NCBI RefSeq assembly: GCF_000212735.1 | Contig: NC_015510.1 | Location: 5,147,001-5,211,000 of the forward strand | Direction of reading: 5' to 3' | Length of the DNA stretch: 64,000 bases | From: Haliscomenobacter hydrossis DSM 1100 | GTDB lineage: Bacteria > Bacteroidota > Bacteroidia > Chitinophagales > Saprospiraceae | Part shown: piece after piece, positions 18,599 through 27,217 of the stretch | Layout: each line of letters begins with the position of its first letter | Numbering within the stretch: position 1 is the stretch's first letter | Made by a program: the position numbers and the translations under genes | Notes under the pieces: generated by a model | What the model was told of the DNA's origin: nothing | Database searches by the model: none | The model's input: only the letters and a program-made list of their open reading frames with translations

Positions 18599-20167
18599 AT
18601 GCTACCAAATCAAATTAAACTTGGTACAGCGCTGCTGTTATCAGGTATGCTGACCTTTTTTGCCTGCACCAAAGAACAGGACGTACTTTCAAGTGATGGG
18701 ACAGTCCTCTCATCCCTGGAAATCAAAAAGTTTTACCAAGATCTTTATGCAAAAGATGTGAATGTTTTTGCCTTGCTCGACAGCAACATGCTCGTACAAT
18801 ATGCTGCTATTCAGACGCTCAGTGAAGAAAAAACGGTGGCCATTACTGGCTTGCAAAGCAGTGAGAAAATATTGGCCATTGATTTTCGCCCAGCCAGTGG
18901 CCAACTGTATGGGGTGAGTAACCAGAGCCGGATGTACATCATCAATCAAAATACCGGTGTTGCCGTTGCGGTTAGTACCACGCCATTTACACCCGCCATC
19001 AGCGGAACCCAGGTTGGGTTTGACTTCAACCCTACCGTGGATAGAATCCGTTTGGTGACCAACACTGGACAAAACCTGCGGCTTCACCCCGAAACTGGTG
19101 CCGTAGTGTTTACAGATGGCAATCTAAACCCAGGTACCCCGGGGATCGCTGCGGTCGCTTATACCAACAGTTTTGCGGGTGCAACCAGCACTACCCTCTA
19201 TGATATTGATGTGGCCAGCGACAAACTGTTCATCCAAAATCCGCCCAATAACGGAACTCTCGTAGAGGTTGGTTCTTTAGGAATTGATCTAGTGGGCGAG
19301 GGAGGATTTGATATTTCGCCTAAAAATGATGTGGCCCTGGCCGTATTTTCGGCCAATGGTACTGGGGATGATACGCCTGGTTTTTATCGTATTGACCTGA
19401 AAACAGGTTTGGCAATGAATGTAGGAAAAGCCAAAAAGAACGTCATTGATCTTGCCCTTCCGACTACATTGGTGGCCTATTCAATATCAGGTGGAACCAA
19501 CCTGTTCATCTTTAACCCACAGGCTGCGGGAAGCCGCATCATCAAGCCGATTACTGGCTTGCAAAGTGGCGAAACGGTTTTGGGTGTTGACATGCGTCCG
19601 GCAACCGGGCAATTGTATGCCTTGGGCAGCACTAGCCGCATCTATACCATCAATACGGCCAATGGTGCTGCAACGGCTGTAGGGACTGGTTTTACCCCTG
19701 CACTGAGTGGCACGCAGTTTGGCTTTGATTTCAACCCAACCGTTGACCGGATCAGGGTGGTCAGCAACACCGGGCAAAACCTGCGCCTGCATCCTACGTT
19801 AGGAACCGCAGTGTTTACGGATGGTGCCCTCAACCCCGGTAGCCCCGCAGTAGATGCAGTAGCTTACACCAACAACTTTGCGGGTGCGACGACGACCACC
19901 TTGTATAACCTTGATTTTGAAACGAATTCGCTGTACATCCAGGCTCCACCGAACGATGGTAAACTTACCCTGGTCGGCGGTTTGGGCGTAAATATAGGTT
20001 CAGGCAATGGATTTGACATTGGCGGCACTACTGGCAAAGCCTACGCCATTTTGAAAACCGGCACCGTTGCCAGTCTTTATTCCATCAATTTGACTACGGG
20101 CAAAGCCATTCGATTGATCGGGATCAGCACCGATACCAATGGATTCGCGTTGGGCAATGGATTCTGA
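18599..20167 (+). CDS. lipoprotein with two DUF4394 domains
   Basis: A 522-residue protein from the ATG at 18599. The lipoprotein signal is NQIKLGTALLLSGMLTFFAC, lipobox FFAC. Two tandem DUF4394 domains follow (about 75-285 and 300-520). Each starts with ITGLQSSEKILAIDFRPASG or ITGLQSGETVLGVDMRPATG and repeats FDFNPTVDRIR, NTGQNLRLHP and VFTDGXLNPG. The fold is expected to be a beta-propeller on the cell surface. The frame upstream to 18446 contains the enhancer sites and no signal, so it was not used. A strong terminator follows at 20200. Role unknown. Confidence 0.9.
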   Translation: MLPNQIKLGTALLLSGMLTFFACTKEQDVLSSDGTVLSSLEIKKFYQDLYAKDVNVFALLDSNMLVQYAAIQTLSEEKTVAITGLQSSEKILAIDFRPASGQLYGVSNQSRMYIINQNTGVAVAVSTTPFTPAISGTQVGFDFNPTVDRIRLVTNTGQNLRLHPETGAVVFTDGNLNPGTPGIAAVAYTNSFAGATSTTLYDIDVASDKLFIQNPPNNGTLVEVGSLGIDLVGEGGFDISPKNDVALAVFSANGTGDDTPGFYRIDLKTGLAMNVGKAKKNVIDLALPTTLVAYSISGGTNLFIFNPQAAGSRIIKPITGLQSGETVLGVDMRPATGQLYALGSTSRIYTINTANGAATAVGTGFTPALSGTQFGFDFNPTVDRIRVVSNTGQNLRLHPTLGTAVFTDGALNPGSPAVDAVAYTNNFAGATTTTLYNLDFETNSLYIQAPPNDGKLTLVGGLGVNIGSGNGFDIGGTTGKAYAILKTGTVASLYSINLTTGKAIRLIGISTDTNGFALGNGF

Positions 20168-20199
20168 TTTTTTCAATCAATTGGGTAGTTTAAGCGTTT

Positions 20200-20241
20200 A
20201 GCAGGGTAAGGAGTTGGCTCCTTACCCTGCTCTATTTTATC
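20200..20241 (+). terminator. rho-independent terminator after the DUF4394 gene
   Basis: AGCAGGGTAAGGAG (20200-20213), loop TTGG, CTCCTTACCCTGCT (20218-20231), then CTATTTTATC. A perfect 14-bp GC-rich stem with a T-rich tail, 33 bases after the stop codon. Confidence 0.82.
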
Positions 20242-20310
20242 AAACTTCGGTTTATCAACACGGGAAATCTCGAAGGTAAAAAGCTTATTGTTGTCAAAAA
20301 GGCCACGCAA

Positions 20311-20341
20311 TTGCTTCTCATTAGGAATTTCCTTAGCTTTG
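20311..20341 (+). promoter_or_regulatory. Bacteroidota-type promoter of the Uma2 operon
   Basis: TTG (20311-20313), 20 bases, TAGCTTTG (20334-20341). Full match to the consensus, 21 bases before the ATG at 20363. Confidence 0.65.
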
Positions 20342-20362
20342 TAAACACAGAAATCTTTTGCT

Positions 20363-20866
20363 ATGCTTAAAGAAGACGTTTTTCCAGAGGCTTATACTGC
20401 TATTGAAACCGACTACGAAACGGAACGTAATAAACCTATGCCAAGCTACAATCACAGTTTGCTTCAACTCAAATTAGGGGCTGTACTCATTAACAAATAT
20501 TCTGATAAATACCAATTTCACTCAGAATTGGATCTGGAGCTACCTAATGCGCAACGCCCAACAGTTCCTGATATTTGCATTTACCCAAAAAAACAAACCG
20601 ACTGGGTGAATGACATTTTGCGCGTAAAAGAGTCACCTATAACCACGATAGAAATTCTTTCACCAATGCAAAATATTGAAGAAGTGAAAAATAAAATCTT
20701 CAATAATTACTTTCCTGCTGGCGTCAAATCAGCATGGCTGGTTATTCCATCAATCCAAACCATTTCGATTTATACTCCTGATGGTCAAATCAGCACTTTT
20801 GCTTCTGGGACAATCCATGATGTTACGAATGGCATTTCGGTGGAACTAAAAGAAGTTTTTTACTAA
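20363..20866 (+). CDS. Uma2-family PD-(D/E)XK nuclease-like protein
   Basis: A 167-residue protein of the Uma2 (DUF820) family. The restriction-endonuclease-like core is visible as ELDLELPNAQRPTVPDICIY (Asp in PDI) followed by TTIEILSPMQ (the Glu of the E-x-K/Q signature). The C-terminus, SAWLVIPSIQTISIYTPDGQ, is the usual final beta hairpin. Uma2 genes are multi-copy in Bacteroidota and cyanobacteria and have no proven role. The gene heads a short co-directional run with the unknown protein at 20876, 9 bases on. Confidence 0.85.
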   Translation: MLKEDVFPEAYTAIETDYETERNKPMPSYNHSLLQLKLGAVLINKYSDKYQFHSELDLELPNAQRPTVPDICIYPKKQTDWVNDILRVKESPITTIEILSPMQNIEEVKNKIFNNYFPAGVKSAWLVIPSIQTISIYTPDGQISTFASGTIHDVTNGISVELKEVFY

Positions 20867-20875
20867 TCATTTCCC

Positions 20876-21271
20876 ATGATAAAGACTATCGCTTTACCAG
20901 AAGATTTACGTCCTCTCTTAGAACATTATCACGTAGATATGCTCGTTGAAAAGCATGAAGGCTGGGGTAATCGTTATGCTAAAGACCCCAATACCCGGAT
21001 TTCACTCATCGGAGATTTTAAAGTCATTTTACCCATTTGGCATCGGCGGGAATCTAAAATTGATATATTCAAAATAGCTCCCAGCACTGATGGTATGCTC
21101 CTCACCATTTATCTCTTGGATAGTACTTACATCGAACAAGATGGGTTTGTTGTAATTGCTGAAAAAATACCCAATACAGATATTTATGTAGCGGTTATCT
21201 TTCACAACAGCTTTTGGGTGAAAGAATTATGGACGCGTAGTCACGCCAATAAGACTTTACTCGGAGTGTAA
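20876..21271 (+). CDS. hypothetical protein
   Basis: A 131-residue soluble protein, MIKTIALPEDLRPLLEHYHV to HANKTLLGV, without signal or membrane segment. Predicted strands alternate with short helices (ISLIGDFKVILPIWHR, GMLLTIYLLDSTYIEQDGFV, DIYVAVIFHNSFWVKELWTR). I do not recognise the family. It starts 9 bases after Uma2 and is 19 bases before the EEP hydrolase, so it is likely in the same transcript. Confidence 0.65.
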   Translation: MIKTIALPEDLRPLLEHYHVDMLVEKHEGWGNRYAKDPNTRISLIGDFKVILPIWHRRESKIDIFKIAPSTDGMLLTIYLLDSTYIEQDGFVVIAEKIPNTDIYVAVIFHNSFWVKELWTRSHANKTLLGV

Positions 21272-21290
21272 AGTCTTCACCGGACATTTA

Positions 21291-22004
21291 ATGAAATTAA
21301 TCACCTGGAATTGCCAAGGCGCATTTAGAAAAAAAGCAGCCCAGATTTTGCGGCACCAGCCTGATATTCTGGTGGTTCCAGAATGTGAGCACCCCGAAAA
21401 ACTGGTTTTTAATTCGACAACACAACGTCCCAATGACCTGATCTGGTTTGGCGACAACGTACACAAAGGACTTGGCGTCTTTTCTTACGGCGACTATAAG
21501 TTTCAACTGCACGAGCAACACAATGCAGACTTAAAAATCATTTTACCCATTGCGGTCACGGGTGGGCAATTTGACTTTACCCTTTTTGCCATTTGGGCCA
21601 ACAACCGCCAGGACCCAGACGGGCAATATGTGGAACAAATTTGGAAAGCGCTGCATCATTATGAGCAACTTTTGAACAGTGAACGGAGCATCTTAACGGG
21701 AGATTTTAACAGCAACAAAATTTGGGACAGACCCCGCAGAGTGGGCAACCATTCAGCTGTAGTGGAAAAGTTGGCCGAGAAAAATATTTATAGCGTTTAT
21801 CATCGGTATTTGAACCAGGAACAAGGCAAAGAAAATGACCCGACATTTTTTCTATACCGCAACAAGGACAAATCTTATCACATTGATTATTGCTTTACCT
21901 CGGCTGAGTTCTATCACCAGGTAACCGCTGTAGAAATTGGCAATTACGAACAGTGGATAAACTTTAGCGATCATACCCCATTAATCGTTAACTTTGGAGG
22001 ATGA
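21291..22004 (+). CDS. endonuclease/exonuclease/phosphatase-family hydrolase
   Basis: A 237-residue metal-dependent phosphodiesterase of the EEP fold. Hallmarks: TWNCQG at residues 5-10, the metal-binding Glu in VVPECEHP, GDFNSN for the Asp/Asn pair, HIDYCF, and the terminal SDHTPL with the catalytic His. No signal peptide, so it should be cytoplasmic, acting on DNA or phosphoesters. The stop overlaps the TspO start by 4 bases (ATGA), which indicates translational coupling. Confidence 0.88.
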   Translation: MKLITWNCQGAFRKKAAQILRHQPDILVVPECEHPEKLVFNSTTQRPNDLIWFGDNVHKGLGVFSYGDYKFQLHEQHNADLKIILPIAVTGGQFDFTLFAIWANNRQDPDGQYVEQIWKALHHYEQLLNSERSILTGDFNSNKIWDRPRRVGNHSAVVEKLAEKNIYSVYHRYLNQEQGKENDPTFFLYRNKDKSYHIDYCFTSAEFYHQVTAVEIGNYEQWINFSDHTPLIVNFGG

Positions 22005-22510
22005 CAACAACAACTCCTGTGCGCACACAGCGCAACGCATCCTCCATCTGGAAATTAATCATTGCCGTGCTCGCTTGCGAGGCAATTGGATTCACCAGCG
22101 GCCTGATTGGCAGCGCTGGTATGAATGTGTGGTTTGACAACCTCCAGAAACCCTCCTGGAACCCTCCGGCCTATCTCTTTGCTCCAGTATGGACGTTATT
22201 GTATGCCCTCATGGGTATCGCTTTCTGGCTCATTTGGAAAAACGAAACCGCAGTAGCCAAGAAACGCAGCGCCTATGTTGCCTTTGCCTTGCAACTCTTC
22301 CTCAATTTTTGGTGGAGCATTATTTTTTTCAAATTCCAGTCTCCATTTTTTGCCTTGATTGAGATCATCCTGCTGCTGTTCATGATCATCCTGACGATCT
22401 TCCACTTCTCAAAAATTTCAAAAACGGCAGCATGGCTGCTTGTTCCTTATCTGTTATGGGTATCCTTTGCCAGCGTTTTAAATTATACCATTTGGGCCCT
22501 CAACAGCTGA
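22001..22510 (+). CDS. tspO: TspO/MBR-family membrane protein
   Basis: A 169-residue five-helix protein of the TspO/translocator family. Conserved parts: the loop WFDNLQKPSWNPPAYLFAPV, the helix TLLYALMGIAFWLIWKN, and NFWWSIIFFKFQSPFFALIE. Bacterial TspO binds porphyrins and acts in tetrapyrrole and stress responses. The N-terminal 17 residues (TTTTPVRTQRNASSIWK) are polar and extra to the core. It is coupled to the hydrolase upstream and followed after 3 bases by a Crp/Fnr regulator, suggesting a redox- or light-linked operon, which is inference. Confidence 0.9.
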   Translation: MTTTTPVRTQRNASSIWKLIIAVLACEAIGFTSGLIGSAGMNVWFDNLQKPSWNPPAYLFAPVWTLLYALMGIAFWLIWKNETAVAKKRSAYVAFALQLFLNFWWSIIFFKFQSPFFALIEIILLLFMIILTIFHFSKISKTAAWLLVPYLLWVSFASVLNYTIWALNS

Positions 22511-22513
22511 ACA

Positions 22514-23092
22514 ATGGACAACAAATTTGTACAATATTTTTCCAGAATAACCCCGCTTTCAGCAGAAGAGGCCGCCGCCATTGCTGAGAGCATGCGCGTG
22601 GAAACCTATAAAAAAGGGACGTTGTTGTTGCGCGAAGGGCAGCTCTCTGTGAACACCTATTTTATCATGGAAGGCTGCCTAAGAGAGTACATTCTAACCG
22701 ATGGAGAAGAAAAAACGACCAATTTTTTCACCGAAGAACAATGGGTGATTTCCTTGAGCAACTTTACGTCACCGACCCCCTCCGTGCACAACCTCGTTTG
22801 TGCAGAAGACACCACCGTGTCGATTGGAAACGAACGCGAAGCCCAGGAAATGTTCAAAAGGTTTCCGAGGTTTGAAACCATCTCCCGAGCGGTAGTCGAA
22901 GCTGCTTTTGCGGAACAAAAACAAGCCTTGACTTCCTATCTGACCGACTCACCGGAACAGCGCTATCTGAAATTGTTGAACACCCGCCCCGATTTATTCC
23001 AACGCATACCGCAATACCAACTGGCGAGTTATCTGGGGGTAAAACCGGAATCATTGAGCAGAATTCGCAAGAGACTGAATCAGAAACTTTAA
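22514..23092 (+). CDS. Crp/Fnr-family regulator (Crp1)
   Basis: A 192-residue regulator. A cyclic-nucleotide-binding-like beta roll spans about residues 20-120 (GTLLLREGQLSVNTYFIMEG, TEEQWVISL), followed by the dimer helix and a C-terminal helix-turn-helix, YQLASYLGVKPESLSRIRKR. The family has no proven ligand in Bacteroidota. The recognition helix is identical to that of the paralogue at 46566. It is convergent with an oxidoreductase gene (4-base overlap) whose promoter carries a matching box at 24125-24138; regulation of that gene is inferred. Confidence 0.9.
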   Translation: MDNKFVQYFSRITPLSAEEAAAIAESMRVETYKKGTLLLREGQLSVNTYFIMEGCLREYILTDGEEKTTNFFTEEQWVISLSNFTSPTPSVHNLVCAEDTTVSIGNEREAQEMFKRFPRFETISRAVVEAAFAEQKQALTSYLTDSPEQRYLKLLNTRPDLFQRIPQYQLASYLGVKPESLSRIRKRLNQKL

Positions 23093-24069
23093 ACCGTAAT
23101 GACCAGATTCCCCTTTTTGTGCCCTTTTTCAACGTACTGATGCGCCGCTGCAAGTTGTGACAAAGGAAAATGCTGGTCAATGACCGTTTTAATTTTCCCC
23201 ATTTTCAAAAGCTCCTTAATTTCCAAAAAATAGGCCAAACGAGCCTTCACTGGAAGCATGCCAGTCGAAGAAGACTTGGCTTTTTTTCTGCCAAAAATCG
23301 AACTCCAGATCATGTGTATAAAAAACGGAAAATCAATCACCGCCGAAAGGTAAATCCCATCCTGGCTAAGCGAATTTTTGCATTGCCCAAAAGTCCTTTT
23401 ACCCACCGTATCAAAAATGATGTCGTATTGCACGCCATTTTTCGTAAAATCTTCACGGGTGTAATCAATCACCTGATCCGCGCCCAAAGCTTTGACCATT
23501 TCCACATTGCCCGTGCTACAAACGCCCGTCACAACTGCGCCATAATGTTTGGCAATTTGTACGGCGTAAGTACCCAGGGCACCCGATGCGCCATTGATCA
23601 GCACTTTCTGGTTCGGCTGGATATTGGCCAGGCCTTTCAAAAAATTCAATACCGTGATGGCACTGCCACTGACCGGTGCGGCCTCTTGATAGCTGATGTT
23701 TGCGGGCATGGTAGTGATGACGTCGTGCTCACTTACACAGACATACTCCGCGTAGCAGCCCAGGGTAGTGGTGCCGCCAAAAACCTTGTCTCCAGGCTTG
23801 AATAAGGTAACCTCAGCGCCTACTTCGACCACTTCGCCCGCAAATTCAAAACCCAGGATGGTTCTACTGGGTTTGTTCAATCCCAGATAAAGCCGGCCAA
23901 TCAGGGGTTTGCCGTTCCGCATCATGATGTCTGCTGCGGTGACGGTGCTGGCATGGTTTCGGATCAGTACCTCCTTGGGCTTTGGGGAGGGTTTGGCAAC
24001 TTCATTGAGGTGAAGCACCGCGGCTTCTCCGTATTGTAGGTACTCAATTGCTTTCATGTCAGCGCTCAT
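23089..24069 (-). CDS. zinc-free MDR oxidoreductase (quinone-reductase type)
   Basis: From the start at 24069 the protein has about 326 residues (MSADMKAIEYLQYG); a start at 24057 is also possible. The ATG at 24090 lies about at the predicted transcription start and was not used. Medium-chain dehydrogenase/reductase with an N-terminal GroES-like domain (GFEFAGEVVEVGAEV) and Rossmann domain (VLINGASGALGTYAVQIAKH), and the NADPH-type DQVIDYTRED. No structural zinc cysteines. Family members reduce quinones or enones. Its promoter has a Crp/Fnr-type box at position -41. It overlaps the 3' end of Crp1. Confidence 0.85.
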   Translation of the reverse strand: MSADMKAIEYLQYGEAAVLHLNEVAKPSPKPKEVLIRNHASTVTAADIMMRNGKPLIGRLYLGLNKPSRTILGFEFAGEVVEVGAEVTLFKPGDKVFGGTTTLGCYAEYVCVSEHDVITTMPANISYQEAAPVSGSAITVLNFLKGLANIQPNQKVLINGASGALGTYAVQIAKHYGAVVTGVCSTGNVEMVKALGADQVIDYTREDFTKNGVQYDIIFDTVGKRTFGQCKNSLSQDGIYLSAVIDFPFFIHMIWSSIFGRKKAKSSSTGMLPVKARLAYFLEIKELLKMGKIKTVIDQHFPLSQLAAAHQYVEKGHKKGNLVITV

Positions 24070-24094
24070 TGTTGTGCTTGATTTTTTCATGACA

Positions 24095-24138
24095 CAAAAT
24101 TATAGCGCTGGCTTTTCGGATGCATTGACTTGGGTTAA
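24095..24138 (-). promoter_or_regulatory. class-II Crp/Fnr-type promoter of the oxidoreductase
   Basis: The plus strand has CAAAATTA (24095-24102), that is TAATTTTG on the minus strand, and the box TTGACTTGGGTTAA (24125-24138). The box centre is 36.5 bp from the last base of TTTG, close to -41.5 relative to the predicted start. The same spacing is seen at 50916-50959 and 61067-61110. Confidence 0.65.
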
Positions 24139-24250
24139 GAAATGAAATAGGTAGGAAATTTATTAATAAAAAAACTCAAATAACTGATAGTCAAATAGAA
24201 AAATCAAAAATCCCGTTTAGTTACTACCGAGCATCATAGCTGTATAATCT

Positions 24251-24608
24251 GAGGTGGACCTATGGTGTCTTAGGTCTGTCGATTACCCACAAATCCCCTA
24301 ATTAGGTTTGTGGTTGATATTGAGCATTTTACTGCGGCCTCAGAACCCCCGACCCCTAAAGGGGAGCACATTTTAGGTAACTAAAAGGCCTTACTTTTTC
24401 TAAAAAAGGGGGAAATATTACGATTATCGAAAATATACTCCCCTTTAGGGGTTGGGGGTTCTGAAGCTAAAGCACAATCTCGCATTCAATGTGCGGATTT
24501 GTGGGTAATCGACAGGTCTTAGGTTTCTTAGGTGGTGAAAAAGAATAAAACCTGCGCAGCAGGATCATCTTTCACCAACTAAGAAACCTAAGACACTAAA
24601 GAAACACC
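24251..24608. repeat. CTTAGGT-word palindrome, interrupted by a 240-bp insertion
   Basis: Joining 24265-24275 to 24525-24540 gives a 27-base arm that matches 24570-24596 at 26 of 27 positions. Similarity weakly extends outwards on both sides. The words CTTAGGT/TTAGGT recur within the arms. The element was split by the insertion at 24276-24515. Confidence 0.85.
24276..24515. mobile_element. 240-bp MITE with 21-bp inverted termini and 9-bp target duplication
   Basis: The termini CTGTCGATTACCCACAAATC (plus C, 24276-24296) and 24495-24515 are perfect inverted repeats of 21 bp. The nine bases GTCTTAGGT occur directly on both sides (24267-24275 and 24516-24524). Inside lies another inverted repeat (24341-24366 against 24438-24463, 25 of 26 matching, containing CCCCTAAAGGGGAG). 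No coding capacity, so movement must depend on a transposase elsewhere. Confidence 0.88.
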
Positions 24609-24643
24609 TTAGTAGTTAAATGAATTGAAAATTCTCGCACCCC

Positions 24644-24674
24644 TTGCATCTCAAACAAAATCCCCCTAATTTTG
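24644..24674 (+). promoter_or_regulatory. Bacteroidota-type promoter of the ABC-F gene
   Basis: TTG (24644-24646), 20 bases, TAATTTTG (24667-24674). The leader to the ATG at 24771 is about 90 nt, as is usual for ABC-F genes with leader control, but no attenuator hairpin was found. Confidence 0.6.
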
Positions 24675-24770
24675 CACCCACTCACCAAAAGGTAATTCAA
24701 TGTAGGAGACCATTTCTTTCAAAAAGCGATAATTGGCGAACCCGCCATCCTTATTCACAAGAAAGAAATC

Positions 24771-26360
24771 ATGTTGATTCTGCAAAACCTCTCCTATATC
24801 CATCCCAATAAGGATGTATTGTTCGATAAACTCAATGTCACCTTCAACCGGCAACAAAAAATTGCCCTGATTGGCAACAACGGCATTGGGAAATCTACCC
24901 TGCTCAAAATCATGGCTGGAACCTTGGCTCCAGCCACGGGCCTGGTAAAAACCGAACACACGCCCTATTACATCCCGCAACTTTTCGGCCAATTCAACGA
25001 CTACAGCATTGCCCAGGCCTTGTGTATTGAAGACAAACTGAATGCCTTGAAAGCCATCGAGAACGGCGAGGTCAGCGAGGCAAACCTCAATGCCCTGGAC
25101 GACGACTGGACGATTGAAGAGCGCTGTCAGGAAGCCCTCACCCACTGGAACTTGGAAGACCTGGATTTGACCCAAAGCATGGGCAATTTGAGCGGCGGGC
25201 AAAAAACCAAGGTTTTTCTCGCGGGCATTTCCATTCATCAACCCGAAATCATTTTGCTGGATGAGCCCAGCAATCACCTGGACACCCAGGGTCGGCGAAT
25301 CTTGTACGATTTCATCCAAACGACCAACAGCACTTTGGTGGTGGTCAGCCACGACCGAAAATTGTTGAACCTGCTGGACGCGGTATACGAATTGAGTAAA
25401 CGGGGCATCACGGTTTATGGCGGCAATTACGACTTTTATGCCGAGCAAAAAAGGATTGAAAGTGCTGCGCTCGACCAGGACATCCAAAGCAAGGAAAAAG
25501 CCTTGCGCAAAGCCAAAGAAGTAGCGCGGGAAACGCTGGAACGTCAGCAAAAACTCGACGCCCGGGGCCGGAAAAAGCAGGAAAAGGCAGGGATGCCCAC
25601 CATCGTGATGAAAACCTTGAAAAACAATGCTGAAAAAAGCTCCGCTCGCATCAAAGACATCCATGCTGAAAAAACGGGGGGCATCACCCAGGAACTGACG
25701 GAACTGCGTAAAGCCTTGCCGGATATTGACAAAATGAAGTTTGGCTTTGACGCTTCGGCCTTGCACAAAGGGAAAATCCTGATCGACGCCAAAAACATCA
25801 ACTTTGGCTATGGACAAAAAATGCTCTGGGCAGAACCCCTGAATGTCCTTCTGGCCAGCGGCGAACGGGTCGCCATCCGCGGACTCAACGGCTCGGGCAA
25901 AACGACTTTGATCAAAATCATTTTGGGTGAAATAGAACCACTCGTCGGCAGCATTCAACGGGCAGCTACCAAAGCGGTGTACATCGATCAGGATTATTCC
26001 CTGATTGACAATCGACTCAGCGTGTATGAACAAGCCCAAAAATTCAACACCAGCGCCTTGCAGGAGCATGACATTAAAATTCGCCTGAGTCGTTTTTTGT
26101 TTGGCAAAGACGATTGGGACAAATCCGGGTCGGCCTTGAGCGGTGGTGAAAAAATGCGCCTGATGCTCTGTTGCCTCACCATCGGCAACCAGGCCCCCGA
26201 CCTCATCATCCTCGACGAACCGACCAACAACCTGGACATTCAGAACATCGAAATCCTCACCGCCGCCATCAACGACTACCAGGGAACTTTGTTGGTCATT
26301 TCCCACGATGCGTATTTTTTGGAACAGGTGGGAGTGGTGCAGGGGATAGACTTGAGGTAA
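24771..26360 (+). CDS. ABC-F family ATPase (ribosome-associated)
   Basis: A 529-residue soluble protein with two ATP-binding cassettes and no membrane part. First cassette: Walker A GNNGIGKST (35-43), signature LSGGQKTKVF, Walker B ILLDEPSNHLD. The linker region (about 225-320) is basic and helical (KALRKAKEVARETLERQQKL). Second cassette: GLNGSGKTT, signature LSGGEKMRLM, LIILDEPTNNLD. ABC-F proteins act on ribosomes, either as translation factors or giving antibiotic resistance by target protection. Which applies is not clear. The own promoter is at 24644. Confidence 0.92.
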   Translation: MLILQNLSYIHPNKDVLFDKLNVTFNRQQKIALIGNNGIGKSTLLKIMAGTLAPATGLVKTEHTPYYIPQLFGQFNDYSIAQALCIEDKLNALKAIENGEVSEANLNALDDDWTIEERCQEALTHWNLEDLDLTQSMGNLSGGQKTKVFLAGISIHQPEIILLDEPSNHLDTQGRRILYDFIQTTNSTLVVVSHDRKLLNLLDAVYELSKRGITVYGGNYDFYAEQKRIESAALDQDIQSKEKALRKAKEVARETLERQQKLDARGRKKQEKAGMPTIVMKTLKNNAEKSSARIKDIHAEKTGGITQELTELRKALPDIDKMKFGFDASALHKGKILIDAKNINFGYGQKMLWAEPLNVLLASGERVAIRGLNGSGKTTLIKIILGEIEPLVGSIQRAATKAVYIDQDYSLIDNRLSVYEQAQKFNTSALQEHDIKIRLSRFLFGKDDWDKSGSALSGGEKMRLMLCCLTIGNQAPDLIILDEPTNNLDIQNIEILTAAINDYQGTLLVISHDAYFLEQVGVVQGIDLR

Positions 26361-26446
26361 TTGGGAAATGGACAGAGGCAAGATTTAACAGAAATTTTGG
26401 TATACATTTAGCGCCTCGCCTTCGGCGATGCGGGAACAAATTTTTA

Positions 26447-26552
26447 GCCACAAATGACACAAATTTTCACAAATTCAGGCACAAACTGCGTTTGCGCGAG
26501 AGCGCATTGACATGAACGAAGTGAATGTCTGAATTTGTGAAAATTTGTGGCC
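26447..26552. repeat. intergenic palindrome, CACAAA word family (E6)
   Basis: The left arm (26447-26478, GCCACAAATGACACAAATTT and on) pairs with the right arm (26529-26551, CTGAATTTGTGAAAATTTGT and on). The loop holds a smaller palindrome, TTTGCGCGAGAGCGCA. Together with the next element it fills most of the 328-base gap 26361-26688, in which no gene is seen. Confidence 0.8.
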
Positions 26553-26638
26553 GAAAAAGCTTTGCCGCAGGCGAAGCAAAATCCGCGTTAATCCGCCCAA
26601 TCCGCGTCATCCGCGCTCCCATCCATGTCGCTTTGGCA
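26553..26638. repeat. half element of the AATCCGC palindrome family (E7)
   Basis: This is only the right half: a small stem, GCTTTGCCGCAGGCGAAGC, then repeated AATCCGC words ending CATCCATGTCGCTTTGG. It matches the right arm of the complete element at 32051-32225. The left half appears to be replaced by the CACAAA palindrome. Confidence 0.7.
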
Positions 26639-26688
26639 TACATACTACAAACCTAAAATCAATTTATCCAGTACGCTGACCGCTCATT

Positions 26689-27132
26689 TTATTTCACCCC
26701 CGGCGTCCCTTTCCCTTCCGTCAGCAATTTGAACAAACTCCCTTTGATGTAATGGTCCCAGCCCTTCACACAATTGTTGTAACACTCCACTTCGGGAATC
26801 AAGCCGTGGTGCGTAAAATGGATTTGGGTTTTGCCATCCTGCTCCGTAAGCTCAAAGCTGACGGTCGTGTTCGTCCATTCCGCTTTGTCCTCAATAAAAT
26901 TGAGCTTGCTGTCTGTGACCAGCCAGATCACTTTTTGGTTGGGAACGAGCTCTACCAGTTTTTGACTGGACACATGAACCTCGCCAAAACGAACCGTAAA
27001 TTCATCGTTCAGCGCTTGCGAGCTGCCTTCCAAATCTTCTGTCCACCATTTCGAAACGTTGTTGATGCTGTTGAATACTTCCGGCGCGGCAGCATCAACC
27101 GTGATGCTGATCTGATAATCTTGATTGGGCAT
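26689..27132 (-). CDS. SRPBCC (AHSA1-like) protein
   Basis: A 147-residue START/SRPBCC-fold protein. It begins MPNQDYQISITVDAAAPEVF, and the AHSA1-type features are SINNVSKWWTEDLEGSS, VWLVTDSK-like IWLVTDSKLNFIEDKAEWTN and the terminal helix CVKGWDHYIKGSLFKLLTEG. Such proteins bind small hydrophobic ligands or Hsp90-like partners; the ligand is unknown. It is divergent from an ArsR repressor with 134 bases between, and may share its operators (27221-27264). Confidence 0.85.
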   Translation of the reverse strand: MPNQDYQISITVDAAAPEVFNSINNVSKWWTEDLEGSSQALNDEFTVRFGEVHVSSQKLVELVPNQKVIWLVTDSKLNFIEDKAEWTNTTVSFELTEQDGKTQIHFTHHGLIPEVECYNNCVKGWDHYIKGSLFKLLTEGKGTPGVK

Positions 27133-27217
27133 TTTTTTGATGAGTTGGTGATTTCAATAAAGAATACGGTTTTGTGGGTGAAATTTAAAACATTTGATAA
27201 AAAAATGCAAAAAAAAG

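Noticed and set aside
24666-26381. A 571-codon frame antisense to the ABC-F gene
   Set aside because: The translation has no recognisable domain and mirrors the strongly conserved ABC-F frame; it is a composition effect.
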